In this document: piece after piece, positions 27,260 through 36,432 of the stretch
Position numbering within the stretch: the first letter of the stretch is position 1
Layout of the letters: the number at the start of each line of letters is the position of its first letter
Assembly: GCA_005877695.1 (NCBI GenBank)
Contig: VBOA01000011.1
Coordinates: 71,697 to 135,696, forward strand
Origin: Gammaproteobacteria bacterium
GTDB taxonomy: Bacteria; Pseudomonadota; Gammaproteobacteria; Diplorickettsiales; Diplorickettsiaceae
Length of the DNA stretch: 64,000 nucleotides
Direction: 5' to 3'
Made by a program: the position numbers and the translations under genes
Notes under the pieces: generated by a model
Told to the model about the DNA's origin: nothing
The model's input: only the letters and a program-made list of their open reading frames with translations
Databases searched by the model: none

Positions 27260-27742
27260 TTAACGTGCGTAATAATCAGGATCAGCAATGATACGTGGAC
27301 GGCCACCCGCACCATACTGTACTAATACATGCTGACCACGGTTAAAAGTTGGCATTGGCGCTTGTACTACAGAAATTAACGAGTTATTTCTGAGTTTAAC
27401 CACATACTCAACGCCAGTTTGAGTGGAAAGGCCTTTTTGAATCTGGTTGCCTGCTAAACCACCTAATAAAGCACCACCAATTCCGCTGGCTAAACTACCT
27501 CTTCCTCCGCCTATTTCGGAACCAGCAATAGCACCAAGCGCACCACCAGCTATTCCTCCGACACCAAGTTCACCATTTCCAGTCACTTTTACAACTCGGG
27601 TACTTGTTACCACACCTTTAACAACATGCTGGACTTGTCCAGCTCCACTTGTAGTATAAACATCAGGTGATAAAGAAGATGCACAACCTACTAGAAGCGA
27701 TAAACCAAGAATAGATAGTAAAAAATGGATGTGAAACTTCAT
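27260..27742 (-). CDS. Glycine-zipper outer membrane lipoprotein, SlyB / 17-kDa antigen family
   Basis: From ATG 27742 the 160-residue protein has a signal peptide with lipobox LLVGC (Cys 20). A glycine-zipper region follows (about 65-110: GELGVGGIAGGALGAIAGSE and GIGGALLGGLAGNQ), then a C-terminal beta domain (TGVEYVVKLRNNSLISVVQA). This is the architecture of SlyB/Pcp and the rickettsial 17-kDa antigen, which stabilise the outer membrane. GGGG about 8 bp upstream supports ATG 27742 over the ATG at 27754. Confidence 0.88.
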   Translation of the reverse strand: MKFHIHFLLSILGLSLLVGCASSLSPDVYTTSGAGQVQHVVKGVVTSTRVVKVTGNGELGVGGIAGGALGAIAGSEIGGGRGSLASGIGGALLGGLAGNQIQKGLSTQTGVEYVVKLRNNSLISVVQAPMPTFNRGQHVLVQYGAGGRPRIIADPDYYAR

Positions 27743-27921
27743 GATGAACCCCATAAATATTGGTGTGTTATTCTAAAATATATAGTTTAAGTACATATTT
27801 TAATAGTCGCTTAACTATTTTAAATGAAGATATTAGTAGATGCCAACTTGCAGGTCAACGTATTTGACGCTCTACCCCTATTCCTATTAATCCTAAATTA
27901 ATAGCTCGAAGATTAACAATG

Positions 27922-28635
27922 CTATGACAACATTAATAATTCACGACTACGAATAGTTTTGCCTTCGAGTAGATAATTTAAAGCGAGACGAAATAAACGT
28001 TTTGCATCCGATAAATGTGTAGGCGTATCCCATGTTTCATGATGCATTGCCAAAAGGGAAGCACCAGAAAAAATTGATTGTTTGGGCAATGATTTATTTA
28101 AGCAAATAACCAAACCTTGGCTTGGGATGAATTGATAAGATTGGTAAGGTAGAAGAGCTTGGTTGGTTAAACTATCTTTATTCAGATGTAAAGCATAACC
28201 TAATTCGGCTAACAATTTTTTTTCAAATAAACGCAAAGCCATAGCTGGATTGTCAGATAAATTACATAGCGCTGTTTGATAAGCTTGGAATAAATGCGGA
28301 TAAGGATCGTAACGATAAAGTAAACGGATTAAAAGTTCATTGAGATAAAGGCCACAAACTAAAAGTTTACCGGTTAAATGGGGGAGAGGAATAGAATTGG
28401 GTTCTGCATTGACCAAATTCATGAGATCAGTATTTCCGCGCCAAGAAAGTAACAATGGTACAAAAGCTTGTAGTGATCCTCTGAAGCGTGATTTTTTTCC
28501 TCGTACTCCACGTGCTCCTTTGGCAATAAGGTTTATTCTACCTTGCGAAGTGGTAAATGCGTCTATTAATAAGCTAGTGTCTCGATAGGGACGGATGTGC
28601 AAAATATATGCAGCTTGCAGTTCGGGGTTTAGCAT
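27922..28635 (-). CDS. recO: DNA repair protein RecO
   Basis: RecO works with RecR in the RecFOR pathway to load RecA on gapped DNA. The 237-residue protein starts LQAAYILHIRPYRDTSLLID with an OB fold (to about residue 80, including LIAKGARGVRGKKSRFRG). It continues with the helical domain, FVPLLLSWRGNTDLMNL and CGLYLNELLIRLL. Length is normal. In many gammaproteobacteria recO lies next to pdxJ or era; neither is here, so it stands alone. Confidence 0.93.
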   Translation of the reverse strand: MLNPELQAAYILHIRPYRDTSLLIDAFTTSQGRINLIAKGARGVRGKKSRFRGSLQAFVPLLLSWRGNTDLMNLVNAEPNSIPLPHLTGKLLVCGLYLNELLIRLLYRYDPYPHLFQAYQTALCNLSDNPAMALRLFEKKLLAELGYALHLNKDSLTNQALLPYQSYQFIPSQGLVICLNKSLPKQSIFSGASLLAMHHETWDTPTHLSDAKRLFRLALNYLLEGKTIRSRELLMLS

Positions 28636-28988
28636 AGAACTTAAAATTAAATAATGATTATATACTGAGCCTTTGGAATTTTTGTTGGTATTATCGTACG
28701 GCGAGTATTCGTGACATGTGCAAAAATCCAGTTGCTAATACTATGCAATATTAAATCAACTTGTATTTTTTTTAAACAAAAAATAAACTTTAAGCTTTTG
28801 TGTAAGAAAACTTCCACTTCTTAAGGAAATCCAGTAAGATTAGCCTATATAGGTGTTTTTATGATGTACTCATCAATATATAGCGTGAGCACTTACAAAG
28901 CAATGTCATAATAACGAATCTAAAAAATAATCTTAGCTGAAAATAAATAATCGCTACAACTTTTTTAAATTGATAATAGGAGCAACCC
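28636..28988. other. 353-bp stretch without a recognised gene, between recO and minD
   Basis: All frames contain frequent stops. I find no trace of minC, which normally sits directly before minD. The plus strand has TATATA at 28846-28851, about 135 bp before minD, which might be part of a promoter but has no good -35 partner. No RNA gene or repeat is recognised. Confidence 0.5.
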
Positions 28989-29813
28989 TTGGCTGAAATT
29001 ATTGTTATTACATCTGGAAAGGGCGGTGTCGGTAAAACGACCAGTAGTGCTGCAATGGCAGCAGGCCTTGCTTTCCGCGGGTTTAAAACAGTCGTTATTG
29101 ATTTTGATATTGGTTTACGTAATCTCGATCTCATCATGGGTTGTGAGAGACGTGTTGTTTTTGATTTTGTGAATGTGATTCGCGGCGAAGCAAATATTAA
29201 ACAAGCTTTAATTAAAGACAAAAGGCTCGAGAATCTTTATATTCTACCTGCTTCGCAAACACGTGATAAAGATGCCTTGACCAAGGAAGGTGTGGAAAAA
29301 ATTCTAGAAGAACTTAAAAAGGATTTTGACTATATTCTTTGTGATTCTCCTGCGGGAATAGAACGTGGTGCAACTTTAGCTATGTATTTTGCCGATACAG
29401 CGATTGTTGTGAGTAATCCAGAAGTTTCTTCTGTCAGAGATTCTGACAGAATGTTAGGGATCCTAGATAGTAAATCCAGACGCGCTGAACTAGGTCTTGA
29501 GCCTGTGAAGCAGCATTTACTTCTGACACGCTATTCCTTAACACGAGTAGAAAGAGGCGATATGCTTAGTGTGGATGATGTATTGGATATATTATCTATT
29601 CCTTTGTTGGGAGTTATCCCAGAATCACAAGCGGTTTTACGGGCTTCCAACGCAGGCGTACCTGTTACATTGAATGGAGAAAGCGATGCGCATCAGGCTT
29701 ATGCGGATGCTGTGTCTCGTTTATTAGGGGAAGAAATACCTTTTAAATTTATTAAGCTTGAAAAGAAAGGTTTGTTACGTCGTCTCTTTGGTCGTGAGGA
29801 GATAGCAACATGA
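28989..29813 (+). CDS. minD: Septum site-determining ATPase MinD
   Basis: MinD is a membrane-binding ATPase that oscillates with MinE and places the division site. The 274-residue protein has the deviant Walker A motif GKGGVGKTTS (from residue 10), FDIGLRNLDLIMG, and DSPAGIERGA. It ends with the amphipathic membrane-targeting helix KKGLLRRLFG. The TTG start has AGGAG 6 bp upstream. It overlaps minE by 4 bp. MinC, the FtsZ inhibitor that MinD recruits, is not encoded upstream. Confidence 0.96.
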   Translation: MAEIIVITSGKGGVGKTTSSAAMAAGLAFRGFKTVVIDFDIGLRNLDLIMGCERRVVFDFVNVIRGEANIKQALIKDKRLENLYILPASQTRDKDALTKEGVEKILEELKKDFDYILCDSPAGIERGATLAMYFADTAIVVSNPEVSSVRDSDRMLGILDSKSRRAELGLEPVKQHLLLTRYSLTRVERGDMLSVDDVLDILSIPLLGVIPESQAVLRASNAGVPVTLNGESDAHQAYADAVSRLLGEEIPFKFIKLEKKGLLRRLFGREEIAT

Positions 29814-30088
29814 GCTTATTAGATTACATTTTTAGAAATAAACCTGAAAATAGTGCTTCACAGGCAAAGAAACGTTTACAATTTATTCTTTCTCACAACT
29901 GTGGGGTTAAAAGTGATATCGATTTCCAAAAGTTACAGCAAAAAATAAGCGAGGCAATTATTGAAGTCATTAGAGAGAATACTCATCTTGATATTGATCA
30001 AAATAACGTTCAAGTCGAGTTAGCAAAAACAGGGGATTTTTCTATATTAGAATTAAATATAACGTTACCTAATGAAGAATTGGCCTAG
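29810..30088 (+). CDS. minE: Cell division topological specificity factor MinE
   Basis: MinE stimulates the MinD ATPase and drives the oscillation. The 92-residue protein has the N-terminal membrane/anti-MinCD helix (LLDYIF to SQAKKRLQFILSH) and the C-terminal dimer domain (KLQQKISEAIIEVIRE, and VQVELAKTGDFSILELNITL). Length is normal. Coupled to minD by a 4-bp overlap. Confidence 0.95.
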   Translation: MSLLDYIFRNKPENSASQAKKRLQFILSHNCGVKSDIDFQKLQQKISEAIIEVIRENTHLDIDQNNVQVELAKTGDFSILELNITLPNEELA

Positions 30089-30104
30089 CTAATTTGTTAT
30101 TTAA

Positions 30105-30494
30105 TTATTCGTTAGTAGGGATTAAACGTTTTTCTCCTGGTTTTGATACAGCGACATAAACTAGACTGGCCTCAGAAACTTTAATTTGAGATGATTCATT
30201 TACCCCTTTTTGGTAACGTTCAGCGTAGACTTCTACCTCAATGGTTACAGAGGTTTTTCCGATCGCAATAATCTTGGTATAAAAGCTAGCAATATCATAA
30301 ATAAATAAAGGTTGTAAGAATTTTAATTCTTTGACCGCAACGGTTACAACCGGTCCTTTAGCACGTTGCGCCGCGGTAATCGCACCTGCAATATCGATTT
30401 GTGACATCAACCAACCACCAAAAATATCACCCGCTTTATTAGCATCATTAGGTCTGGTTTTAACCCGTAAGGTTGGTTCTAACAAATTAGCCAT
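30105..30494 (-). CDS. yciA: Acyl-CoA thioesterase YciA
   Basis: YciA is a hotdog-fold thioesterase with broad acyl-CoA specificity. The 129-residue protein has RVKTRPNDANKAGDIFGGWL with the catalytic aspartate region and SQIDIAGAITAAQRAKG, typical of the YciA/BACH family. It is convergent with minE (16 bp between stops). It may be linked to the fatty-acid metabolism encoded elsewhere in the window. Confidence 0.9.
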   Translation of the reverse strand: MANLLEPTLRVKTRPNDANKAGDIFGGWLMSQIDIAGAITAAQRAKGPVVTVAVKELKFLQPLFIYDIASFYTKIIAIGKTSVTIEVEVYAERYQKGVNESSQIKVSEASLVYVAVSKPGEKRLIPTNE

Positions 30495-30661
30495 TTTCTC
30501 ATACCACTAGAATAAGAAGTTTAAAGTATAGCAAAAAATTCTTAGTTGAGTTTTTATTGCATTACTTTGGCATTTTAAACTTTAAAATGTAGTTCATTTT
30601 TTTAAACTTTAATGGTAAAATTTAGTGGTTTTTATTTCCATTTATATAATTCTTAAAAATT

Positions 30662-31252
30662 ATGATTAATGATACAATTTATGAAGAAATAAGTTCTGAG
30701 GAAGAAACGATTCCAAATGAACTGTTTCATAAATTATTGCTTCAATTAGAAAAAGACTTAAAAAAACTAAAGGATGATAGTGATGAGGAATTAAACGAGC
30801 ATTTTGAAGAATTAAAAAAATTAAATAAAACTGCGACTTTGTCCGTTATTAATATTGAGGACGTAACCAACTTTTTGGAAACAGCAATTTTTACATTAAT
30901 GATTGAGTTGCCAGAGGTATTTAGCTTTAAACCATTAACTATTTATAAAAGTATGTTAAAAAATGTCGAGTTTTTTCCTAAGAATGTTTATAAAGAACAT
31001 TTACAAGTATTATTAGATTTAAAAAATGAGGAAGTTAAAGATTTACTTTTATTGATTAAAAAAGAAAAGCAAGAAAAAAAACCACAAAGTTTTTCGTTAT
31101 TAACGAAAAATGAACAACAATTTTCTGTTGTTAGATCTTTTTTTTCTATACTGAGTGAAGAAAAAGCAAAAAAGAGGGCAAATTTGGAAGATGTTGAAAT
31201 CCTACCCAAGCAGAAACGATTAAGAGGTATATTTCCTTTAGCATTATCATAA
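30662..31252 (+). CDS. Hypothetical protein with helical core and nuclear-localisation-like tail
   Basis: I do not recognise this 196-residue protein. It is rich in Leu, Lys and Glu and is predicted helical, with a coiled-coil-like stretch at about 25-60 (LLQLEKDLKKLKDDSDEEL). No signal peptide or membrane helix is visible. Near the C-terminus, KKR (170-172), ten residues, then KQKRLR (183-188) fits the classical bipartite nuclear localisation pattern. The protein ends in a hydrophobic segment. There is no clear ribosome site. The very AT-rich upstream region contains TAAAAT and TATAAT boxes. A secreted host-directed protein is one possibility, from inference only. Confidence 0.55.
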   Translation: MINDTIYEEISSEEETIPNELFHKLLLQLEKDLKKLKDDSDEELNEHFEELKKLNKTATLSVINIEDVTNFLETAIFTLMIELPEVFSFKPLTIYKSMLKNVEFFPKNVYKEHLQVLLDLKNEEVKDLLLLIKKEKQEKKPQSFSLLTKNEQQFSVVRSFFSILSEEKAKKRANLEDVEILPKQKRLRGIFPLALS

Positions 31253-31304
31253 AAATTATTTAGGTAGTAAGATTGAGGATGAATGCAGAGGAGGTTGCAA
31301 TCAG

Positions 31305-31979
31305 TTACTCTAAATACTGAATTACATCGAGTGGTGAGGAAATCTTTGCTGAAGCATCCCAGTTATCAACATTTTCACTTTCAGCAATAAATCCATAAAG
31401 TGCGATAAGGCTAAACATACCTGCTGCGTTGGCTGCTTCGATATCGGATTTGGCATCACCTACATAAATACAATTTTGGGGGTGGCAGCCTATGCAATCA
31501 CAGGCATGTAATAAAGGCAAAGGATGAGGTTTACTGTATCTAAGTGTATCCCCAGCGATTATACAATTTGCATTACTAAGTAGTGGAAATTTGCTAATTA
31601 ATTCTTTAGTAAGACTAGCCGATTTGTTAGTAACGATTCCCCATGCGAATTCTTTTTCTTGCAAATAATTAATTAAAGTTTCCACATTTGGAAATAAATG
31701 AGTATGTATGCAAATATGCTGGCGATAATAGTCAAGAAATTTTTGACGTAAACTAGAGAAAATAGGAGCTTTAGTATCAATCCCTCCTAGATTTAATAAA
31801 CCAGTTACTCCGGTGGAAATACAAGGCCGAACTTCATTTACAGGTAAAGGGTTAAGTTGTTTTAATTTTAAAACGTGATTAAGAGCAGCTGCTAAATCAG
31901 CAGCAGTATCTAATAAAGTACCGTCGAGATCAAAAAGTATACCGTTGATTTTTGTATGCTTTAAAGTTGAAAATAACAT
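31305..31979 (-). CDS. gph: Phosphoglycolate phosphatase Gph (HAD family)
   Basis: The 224-residue HAD-superfamily hydrolase has motif I GILFDLDGTLLDTAADLA, motif II GIVTNKSASL, and motif III/IV KPHPLPLLHAC followed by CIYVGDAKSDIEAANAAG. This matches Gph/MupP-type phosphatases of phosphoglycolate or MurNAc-6-phosphate. The pairing ubiG-gph, here with a 3-bp gap, is common in gammaproteobacteria. In Pseudomonas the gene in this position is mupP, so the exact substrate is uncertain. Confidence 0.85.
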   Translation of the reverse strand: MLFSTLKHTKINGILFDLDGTLLDTAADLAAALNHVLKLKQLNPLPVNEVRPCISTGVTGLLNLGGIDTKAPIFSSLRQKFLDYYRQHICIHTHLFPNVETLINYLQEKEFAWGIVTNKSASLTKELISKFPLLSNANCIIAGDTLRYSKPHPLPLLHACDCIGCHPQNCIYVGDAKSDIEAANAAGMFSLIALYGFIAESENVDNWDASAKISSPLDVIQYLE

Positions 31980-31982
31980 GAT

Positions 31983-32687
31983 TTAGAGGCGTTTCCTAAA
32001 GACAGCGAGATAGTTGACTTGGATATCTTTTCCTAAGGCATAATGTCGGGTAAGGGGATTGTAGTGAATACCTTGAAACTTTTGCAGGATCAGATGAGCT
32101 TTTCGAGCTGCTTGGGCTAACTCAGAGGGACGGATAAATTTTTTATAATCATGTGTTCCTCTCGGTACAAGCTTTAAAAAATATTCCGCGCCGAGTATCG
32201 CTAATAGATAAGAACGTGGATTACGGTTAATAGTCGAAAAAAAAATATTGGCCCCTGGTTTAGCTAAGTCACTACAAGCTTGGATGAGCGAACAAGGATC
32301 CGGGACATGTTCTAATAGCTCCATGCAGCATACTATATCAAAAGACTGGCTATGATTTTTCGCGAATGATTCTGCGTCGGTAAGGTTATATTTGATGGAC
32401 AGCTGGTTTTCTTCCGCATGTTTTTTTGCAGCTTGGATAAGCGCTTGACTCTTATCAATTCCGGTAACCTCTGCGCCCTGTTTAGCCAATGCTTCAGCTA
32501 ATATTCCTCCGCCACAACCAATATCGATTATTTTTTGACCCTGTAGAGCTTGTTGGGCGGCTATAAATTCCAAACGCAAAGGGTTGATGATATGTAAGGG
32601 TTTGCACGGACCTTCAATATTCCACCATTGCTCAGCCATTTGAGTAAACTTGTTAATTTCTGCTGAATCACTATTAGAAGCTGACAT
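31983..32687 (-). CDS. ubiG: Ubiquinone O-methyltransferase UbiG
   Basis: UbiG performs both O-methylations in ubiquinone synthesis. The 234-residue protein has FTQMAEQWWNIEGPCKPLH and NPLRLEFI near the N-terminus. The AdoMet motif KIIDIGCGGGILAEALAKQG and the later VCCMELLEHVPDP and STINRNPRSYLLAILGAEY segments follow, all UbiG signatures. It is the first gene of the ubiG-gph pair. Confidence 0.95.
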   Translation of the reverse strand: MSASNSDSAEINKFTQMAEQWWNIEGPCKPLHIINPLRLEFIAAQQALQGQKIIDIGCGGGILAEALAKQGAEVTGIDKSQALIQAAKKHAEENQLSIKYNLTDAESFAKNHSQSFDIVCCMELLEHVPDPCSLIQACSDLAKPGANIFFSTINRNPRSYLLAILGAEYFLKLVPRGTHDYKKFIRPSELAQAARKAHLILQKFQGIHYNPLTRHYALGKDIQVNYLAVFRKRL

Positions 32688-32850
32688 AAAAATTAGATGG
32701 TTTTCATTGGTTTTTTGTAGGGAGCGTATTACAATGTGCTAGTTTACTTGACCCCTCATAAAGTGTCTATTGGTTATAAACAGGAGTAATGGATAAAGGA
32801 TTTTACCAACGGGTATGGGGAATTATTATCATTCAATCTTTTAGTTCAAT

Positions 32851-35800
32851 ATGAACGACCTGACTAACCGTGTTTATAAAGCGATCATAGATAAAATTTT
32901 AAGGTTTGCTTTGCAAAAAGTGCTCAAAGATCAAGCCAAGTTATTTACTGCGTTTGCCCAGCAGTATTATGCGCATACCGATTTAGAAACGTTAGAGAGC
33001 CGTTCTGCAGAAAATCTTGCGGCGGCCTTGGCTTCTCATTGGAGTCTCATCTACCGGCGTTTACCCGGGAAAGCAAACATCCGTGTTTACAACCCAAGTT
33101 TTGAAAAAGACGGTTGGGAAAGTAAATATAGTATTGTGCAAATCGTTGCTGAAGATAAACCTTTCTTAGTAGATTCCACACGAATGGAGATTAATCGACA
33201 AGGGTTTAATATTTTTTTTAATATTCATTTTGGAAATATAAAATTACGCCGCGATAAGCAAGGAAAAGTAATCGAGGTTTTGCCTTATGATGCTACCGGC
33301 GATAAACAAACTGAAGCTTTAATTTATTTGGAAATTGACAAAAATTCGAATATTGAAGTTCTTGATAAATTAGCTAAAAAACTGGAAAAGGTATTAGCAC
33401 AAGTTAGTTTGGTTGTAAACGACTGGCCTGAAATGCGATCGAGAATGCAAACTTGTTTAGTCGAGCTAGAACAAAATTCCCCACCTTATGATCCAGAAGA
33501 TGTTGCAGAATCTAAAGATTTTTTGAAGTGGTTGTTGAATGATCATTTTACGTTTTTAGGGTGTCGTGATTATGATTTAAGTAAAGATCATAAAACATTG
33601 CGTATGGTCAAAAAGTCAGGATTAGGTGTTTTAAGAGATGAAACGAGAAGCAAAGAAGAAAAGCCTTTAACAGAATTGCCTCCAGAAGCCCGTCGTTTAG
33701 CTTTTTCTCCGCAAGTACTCGTTATTTCCAAAACCAATAGTAAATCCAGAGTGCACCGATCCGTCTATGCTGATTATATCGGGGTTAAACGTTTTAATGC
33801 ACAAGGGAAGTTAATAGGAGAAAGACGTTTTATTGGTCTTTATACTTCTACAGTTTATCATAGTGATCCCCGTAGCATTCCATTAATACGGCGCAAGATA
33901 CAATTAATTTTACAAAATTCAAATCTCCCTTTAAAAGGCCATGCTGGAAAAGCTTTATTAGATATTCTTTCAAGCTTACCTCGTGATGATTTGTTCCAAG
34001 CTTCAGTCAAGGAACTCACTCAACTTGCTTTAGGTATTCTACATATCCAAGAACAAAGAACAGTTCGTTTATTTGTTAGACAAGATAACTACCGACGTTT
34101 TATTTCTTGTTTAGTTTATTTACCAAAAGAACAATTAAATACCGATCTGCAACGCCAGATGGAAAAGATCTTGGTTCGCGAATTTTCTGGTATTGAAATT
34201 GGTTTTTCTACATTATTTGGAGATTCTAATCTAGCACGCATTCATTTTTTAATCCGGACGGATCCTAAAAAAGATTTAACCTACGATGTAAAAAAAATTG
34301 AGGCGCAACTGGTTGAGGTAGCTCGTTCTTGGAAAGAAGAATTACGTCGAGCTTTAATTGAGTATTATGGCGAACAAGAAGGCGGGCGTTTATTACAAAA
34401 ATATATGTATGCCTTTCCTAGCGGCTATCGAGATAGCTTTTCTGCTAACACAGCTGTACATGATATTGACCAATTAGAAAGGATTACATCCGAACATCCT
34501 TTAGAAATGAATTTTTACCCGACTCCAAATGAAAAGGGTGTGCCATTAAGATTTAAATTATTTCAGGCAGGTAAGCCCATTATATTATCTGATGCCTTAC
34601 CCGTTCTGGAGAATATGGGTCTACGTGTTATGGATGAATGGCCCCAAGAAATTACTTTGCCCGATGGGCATCGTATTTGGATTAATGATTTTGGTGTAAA
34701 ACCTGTTCATATTGATGATGTAGAAGTTTCACAGGTAAAAGAAATTTTTCAAGATGCTTTCTGTAAAATATGGTCTGGCCAAGTCGAAAATGATGGTTTT
34801 AATCGTTTGATATTAGCTGGCCAATTAACCTGGCGTGAAGTTTCGATATTACGCACCTATACCAAATATCTTCGTCAAATTGGTGTACCATTTAGTCAAG
34901 CCTATGTTGAGACTGTAGTATCGCGAAATGCAGGTATTGCGAAAATTTTAGTTAAACTATTTAAATATTATTTTGATCCTAGTCTACAGGATGAGTCCGG
35001 AAGTGTGACAGCTAGTTTAGAGAAAAGTTTACATACGGCGTTAGATGCGGTGGTTAGCTTAGATGAAGATCGTATTCTACGGAACTTATTCGAAGTTATT
35101 CAGGCTACTTTAAGAACGAATTATTATCAAACTGATCATCTCAATAAACCTAAATCCTGGTTGGCATTTAAACTAAATCCTAGTCAAATTATGGATTTAC
35201 CACTGCCAAGACCAATGTATGAAATATTTGTGTACTCTCCGCGTGTTGAAGCCGTTCATTTAAGAGCGGCGAAAGTGGCGCGCGGTGGTATCCGTTGGTC
35301 AGATCGTAGAGAAGATTTCCGTACTGAAATCTTAGGTTTAATGAAAGCGCAGCAGGTAAAAAATGCAGTAATAGTTCCTGCTGGCGCTAAAGGTGGTTTT
35401 GTTTGTAAGCAATTACCAGAAAATGCTGATCGCGAAACGGTGATGAATGAAGTGATTTTCTGTTATCAAACATTTATGCGTGGATTATTAGATTTAACCG
35501 ATAATTTACAAAATAATGTTGTGATACACCCTGAAAATGTAGTGCGATACGATGAAGAAGACCCTTATTTAGTTGTTGCTGCCGACAAAGGCACAGCAAG
35601 CTTTTCAGATATTGCCAATGCCATTGCAGCTGAATATAACTTTTGGCTGGGAGATGCATTTGCCTCCGGCGGTAGTGTCGGTTATGACCATAAAAAAATG
35701 GGTATAACTGCTCGAGGGGCTTGGGAATCTGTTAGAAGGCATTGCAGAGCATTAGGCTTTAATCCGGATAAAAATGATTTTACCGTTGTTGGTATTGGTG

Positions 35801-36432
35801 ATATGTCAGGTGATGTTTTTGGTAACGGGATGCTTTTGTCGCATCATATTAAGCTCGTTGCCGCATTTAATCATATGCATATATTTATCGATCCTAATCC
35901 GGATCCAGAAAAAAGTTTTCAAGAGCGGAAACGTTTATTTAATCTTCCGCGCTCTACCTGGCAGGATTACGATGCCGATTTAATTTCTAAAGGCGGCGGA
36001 ATTTTTTTACGTTCACAAAAATCTATTGTATTGACTAATGAAATAAAAAAATTATTAGATATTAGTCAAGACTCTATAGCTCCGGATGGATTAATACGAG
36101 CGATATTAAAATCCAGCGTAGACTTGCTATGGAATGGTGGTATTGGCACTTATGTTAAAGCATCGAGTGAAAGAAATGCAGATGTGGGCGATAGAACTAA
36201 CGATAATTTACGCATTGATGCGAAGGAACTACGTTGTCGTATTGTAGCCGAAGGAGGAAATCTTGGCTTAACTCAATTAGGACGCGTTGAGTATGCTTTG
36301 AATGGGGGGTTAATTTATACCGACTTTATTGATAACTCTGCCGGTGTCGATTGCTCCGATCATGAAGTTAATTGTAAAATTTTATTGAATGCGGTGGTGT
36401 CCGCCGGCGAAATGACGTTTGATCAACGATGA
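32851..36432 (+). CDS. gdhB: NAD-specific glutamate dehydrogenase, N-terminal and catalytic part (gene frameshifted)
   Basis: This is the first 1193 residues of a large (about 1600-residue) NAD-GDH that oxidises glutamate to 2-oxoglutarate and ammonia. The N-terminal regulatory half includes ACT-like regions. The catalytic core contains VARGGIRWSDRREDFRTE, LMKAQQVKNAVIVPAGAKGG and the NAD-fold region VGIGDMSGDVFGNGML. The reading frame ends at TGA 36430 within GEMTFDQR. In homologues this is followed by roughly QLLxxMTDEVAxLVL, which here continues only in another frame. The deletion removes about eight codons and shifts the frame. A truncated protein with an intact active-site domain could be made, but it lacks the C-terminal domain. 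Confidence 0.88.
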   Translation: MNDLTNRVYKAIIDKILRFALQKVLKDQAKLFTAFAQQYYAHTDLETLESRSAENLAAALASHWSLIYRRLPGKANIRVYNPSFEKDGWESKYSIVQIVAEDKPFLVDSTRMEINRQGFNIFFNIHFGNIKLRRDKQGKVIEVLPYDATGDKQTEALIYLEIDKNSNIEVLDKLAKKLEKVLAQVSLVVNDWPEMRSRMQTCLVELEQNSPPYDPEDVAESKDFLKWLLNDHFTFLGCRDYDLSKDHKTLRMVKKSGLGVLRDETRSKEEKPLTELPPEARRLAFSPQVLVISKTNSKSRVHRSVYADYIGVKRFNAQGKLIGERRFIGLYTSTVYHSDPRSIPLIRRKIQLILQNSNLPLKGHAGKALLDILSSLPRDDLFQASVKELTQLALGILHIQEQRTVRLFVRQDNYRRFISCLVYLPKEQLNTDLQRQMEKILVREFSGIEIGFSTLFGDSNLARIHFLIRTDPKKDLTYDVKKIEAQLVEVARSWKEELRRALIEYYGEQEGGRLLQKYMYAFPSGYRDSFSANTAVHDIDQLERITSEHPLEMNFYPTPNEKGVPLRFKLFQAGKPIILSDALPVLENMGLRVMDEWPQEITLPDGHRIWINDFGVKPVHIDDVEVSQVKEIFQDAFCKIWSGQVENDGFNRLILAGQLTWREVSILRTYTKYLRQIGVPFSQAYVETVVSRNAGIAKILVKLFKYYFDPSLQDESGSVTASLEKSLHTALDAVVSLDEDRILRNLFEVIQATLRTNYYQTDHLNKPKSWLAFKLNPSQIMDLPLPRPMYEIFVYSPRVEAVHLRAAKVARGGIRWSDRREDFRTEILGLMKAQQVKNAVIVPAGAKGGFVCKQLPENADRETVMNEVIFCYQTFMRGLLDLTDNLQNNVVIHPENVVRYDEEDPYLVVAADKGTASFSDIANAIAAEYNFWLGDAFASGGSVGYDHKKMGITARGAWESVRRHCRALGFNPDKNDFTVVGIGDMSGDVFGNGMLLSHHIKLVAAFNHMHIFIDPNPDPEKSFQERKRLFNLPRSTWQDYDADLISKGGGIFLRSQKSIVLTNEIKKLLDISQDSIAPDGLIRAILKSSVDLLWNGGIGTYVKASSERNADVGDRTNDNLRIDAKELRCRIVAEGGNLGLTQLGRVEYALNGGLIYTDFIDNSAGVDCSDHEVNCKILLNAVVSAGEMTFDQR

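Noticed and set aside
27199..27315. Upstream extension of the AmpG-like permease by 39 residues
   Set aside because: It would overlap the lipoprotein gene and contains the 12-bp hairpin; ATG 27198 has a good ribosome site and the standard family start.
27447..27659. Proline-rich plus-strand reading frame opposite the glycine-zipper lipoprotein
   Set aside because: Antisense of glycine-rich codons; no ribosome site or family similarity.
28819..28837. CTTAAGGAAATCCAGTAAG upstream of minD as a second PmrA box
   Set aside because: Only the first half fits; at the required 11-bp spacing the second half reads CAGTA, not CTTAA.
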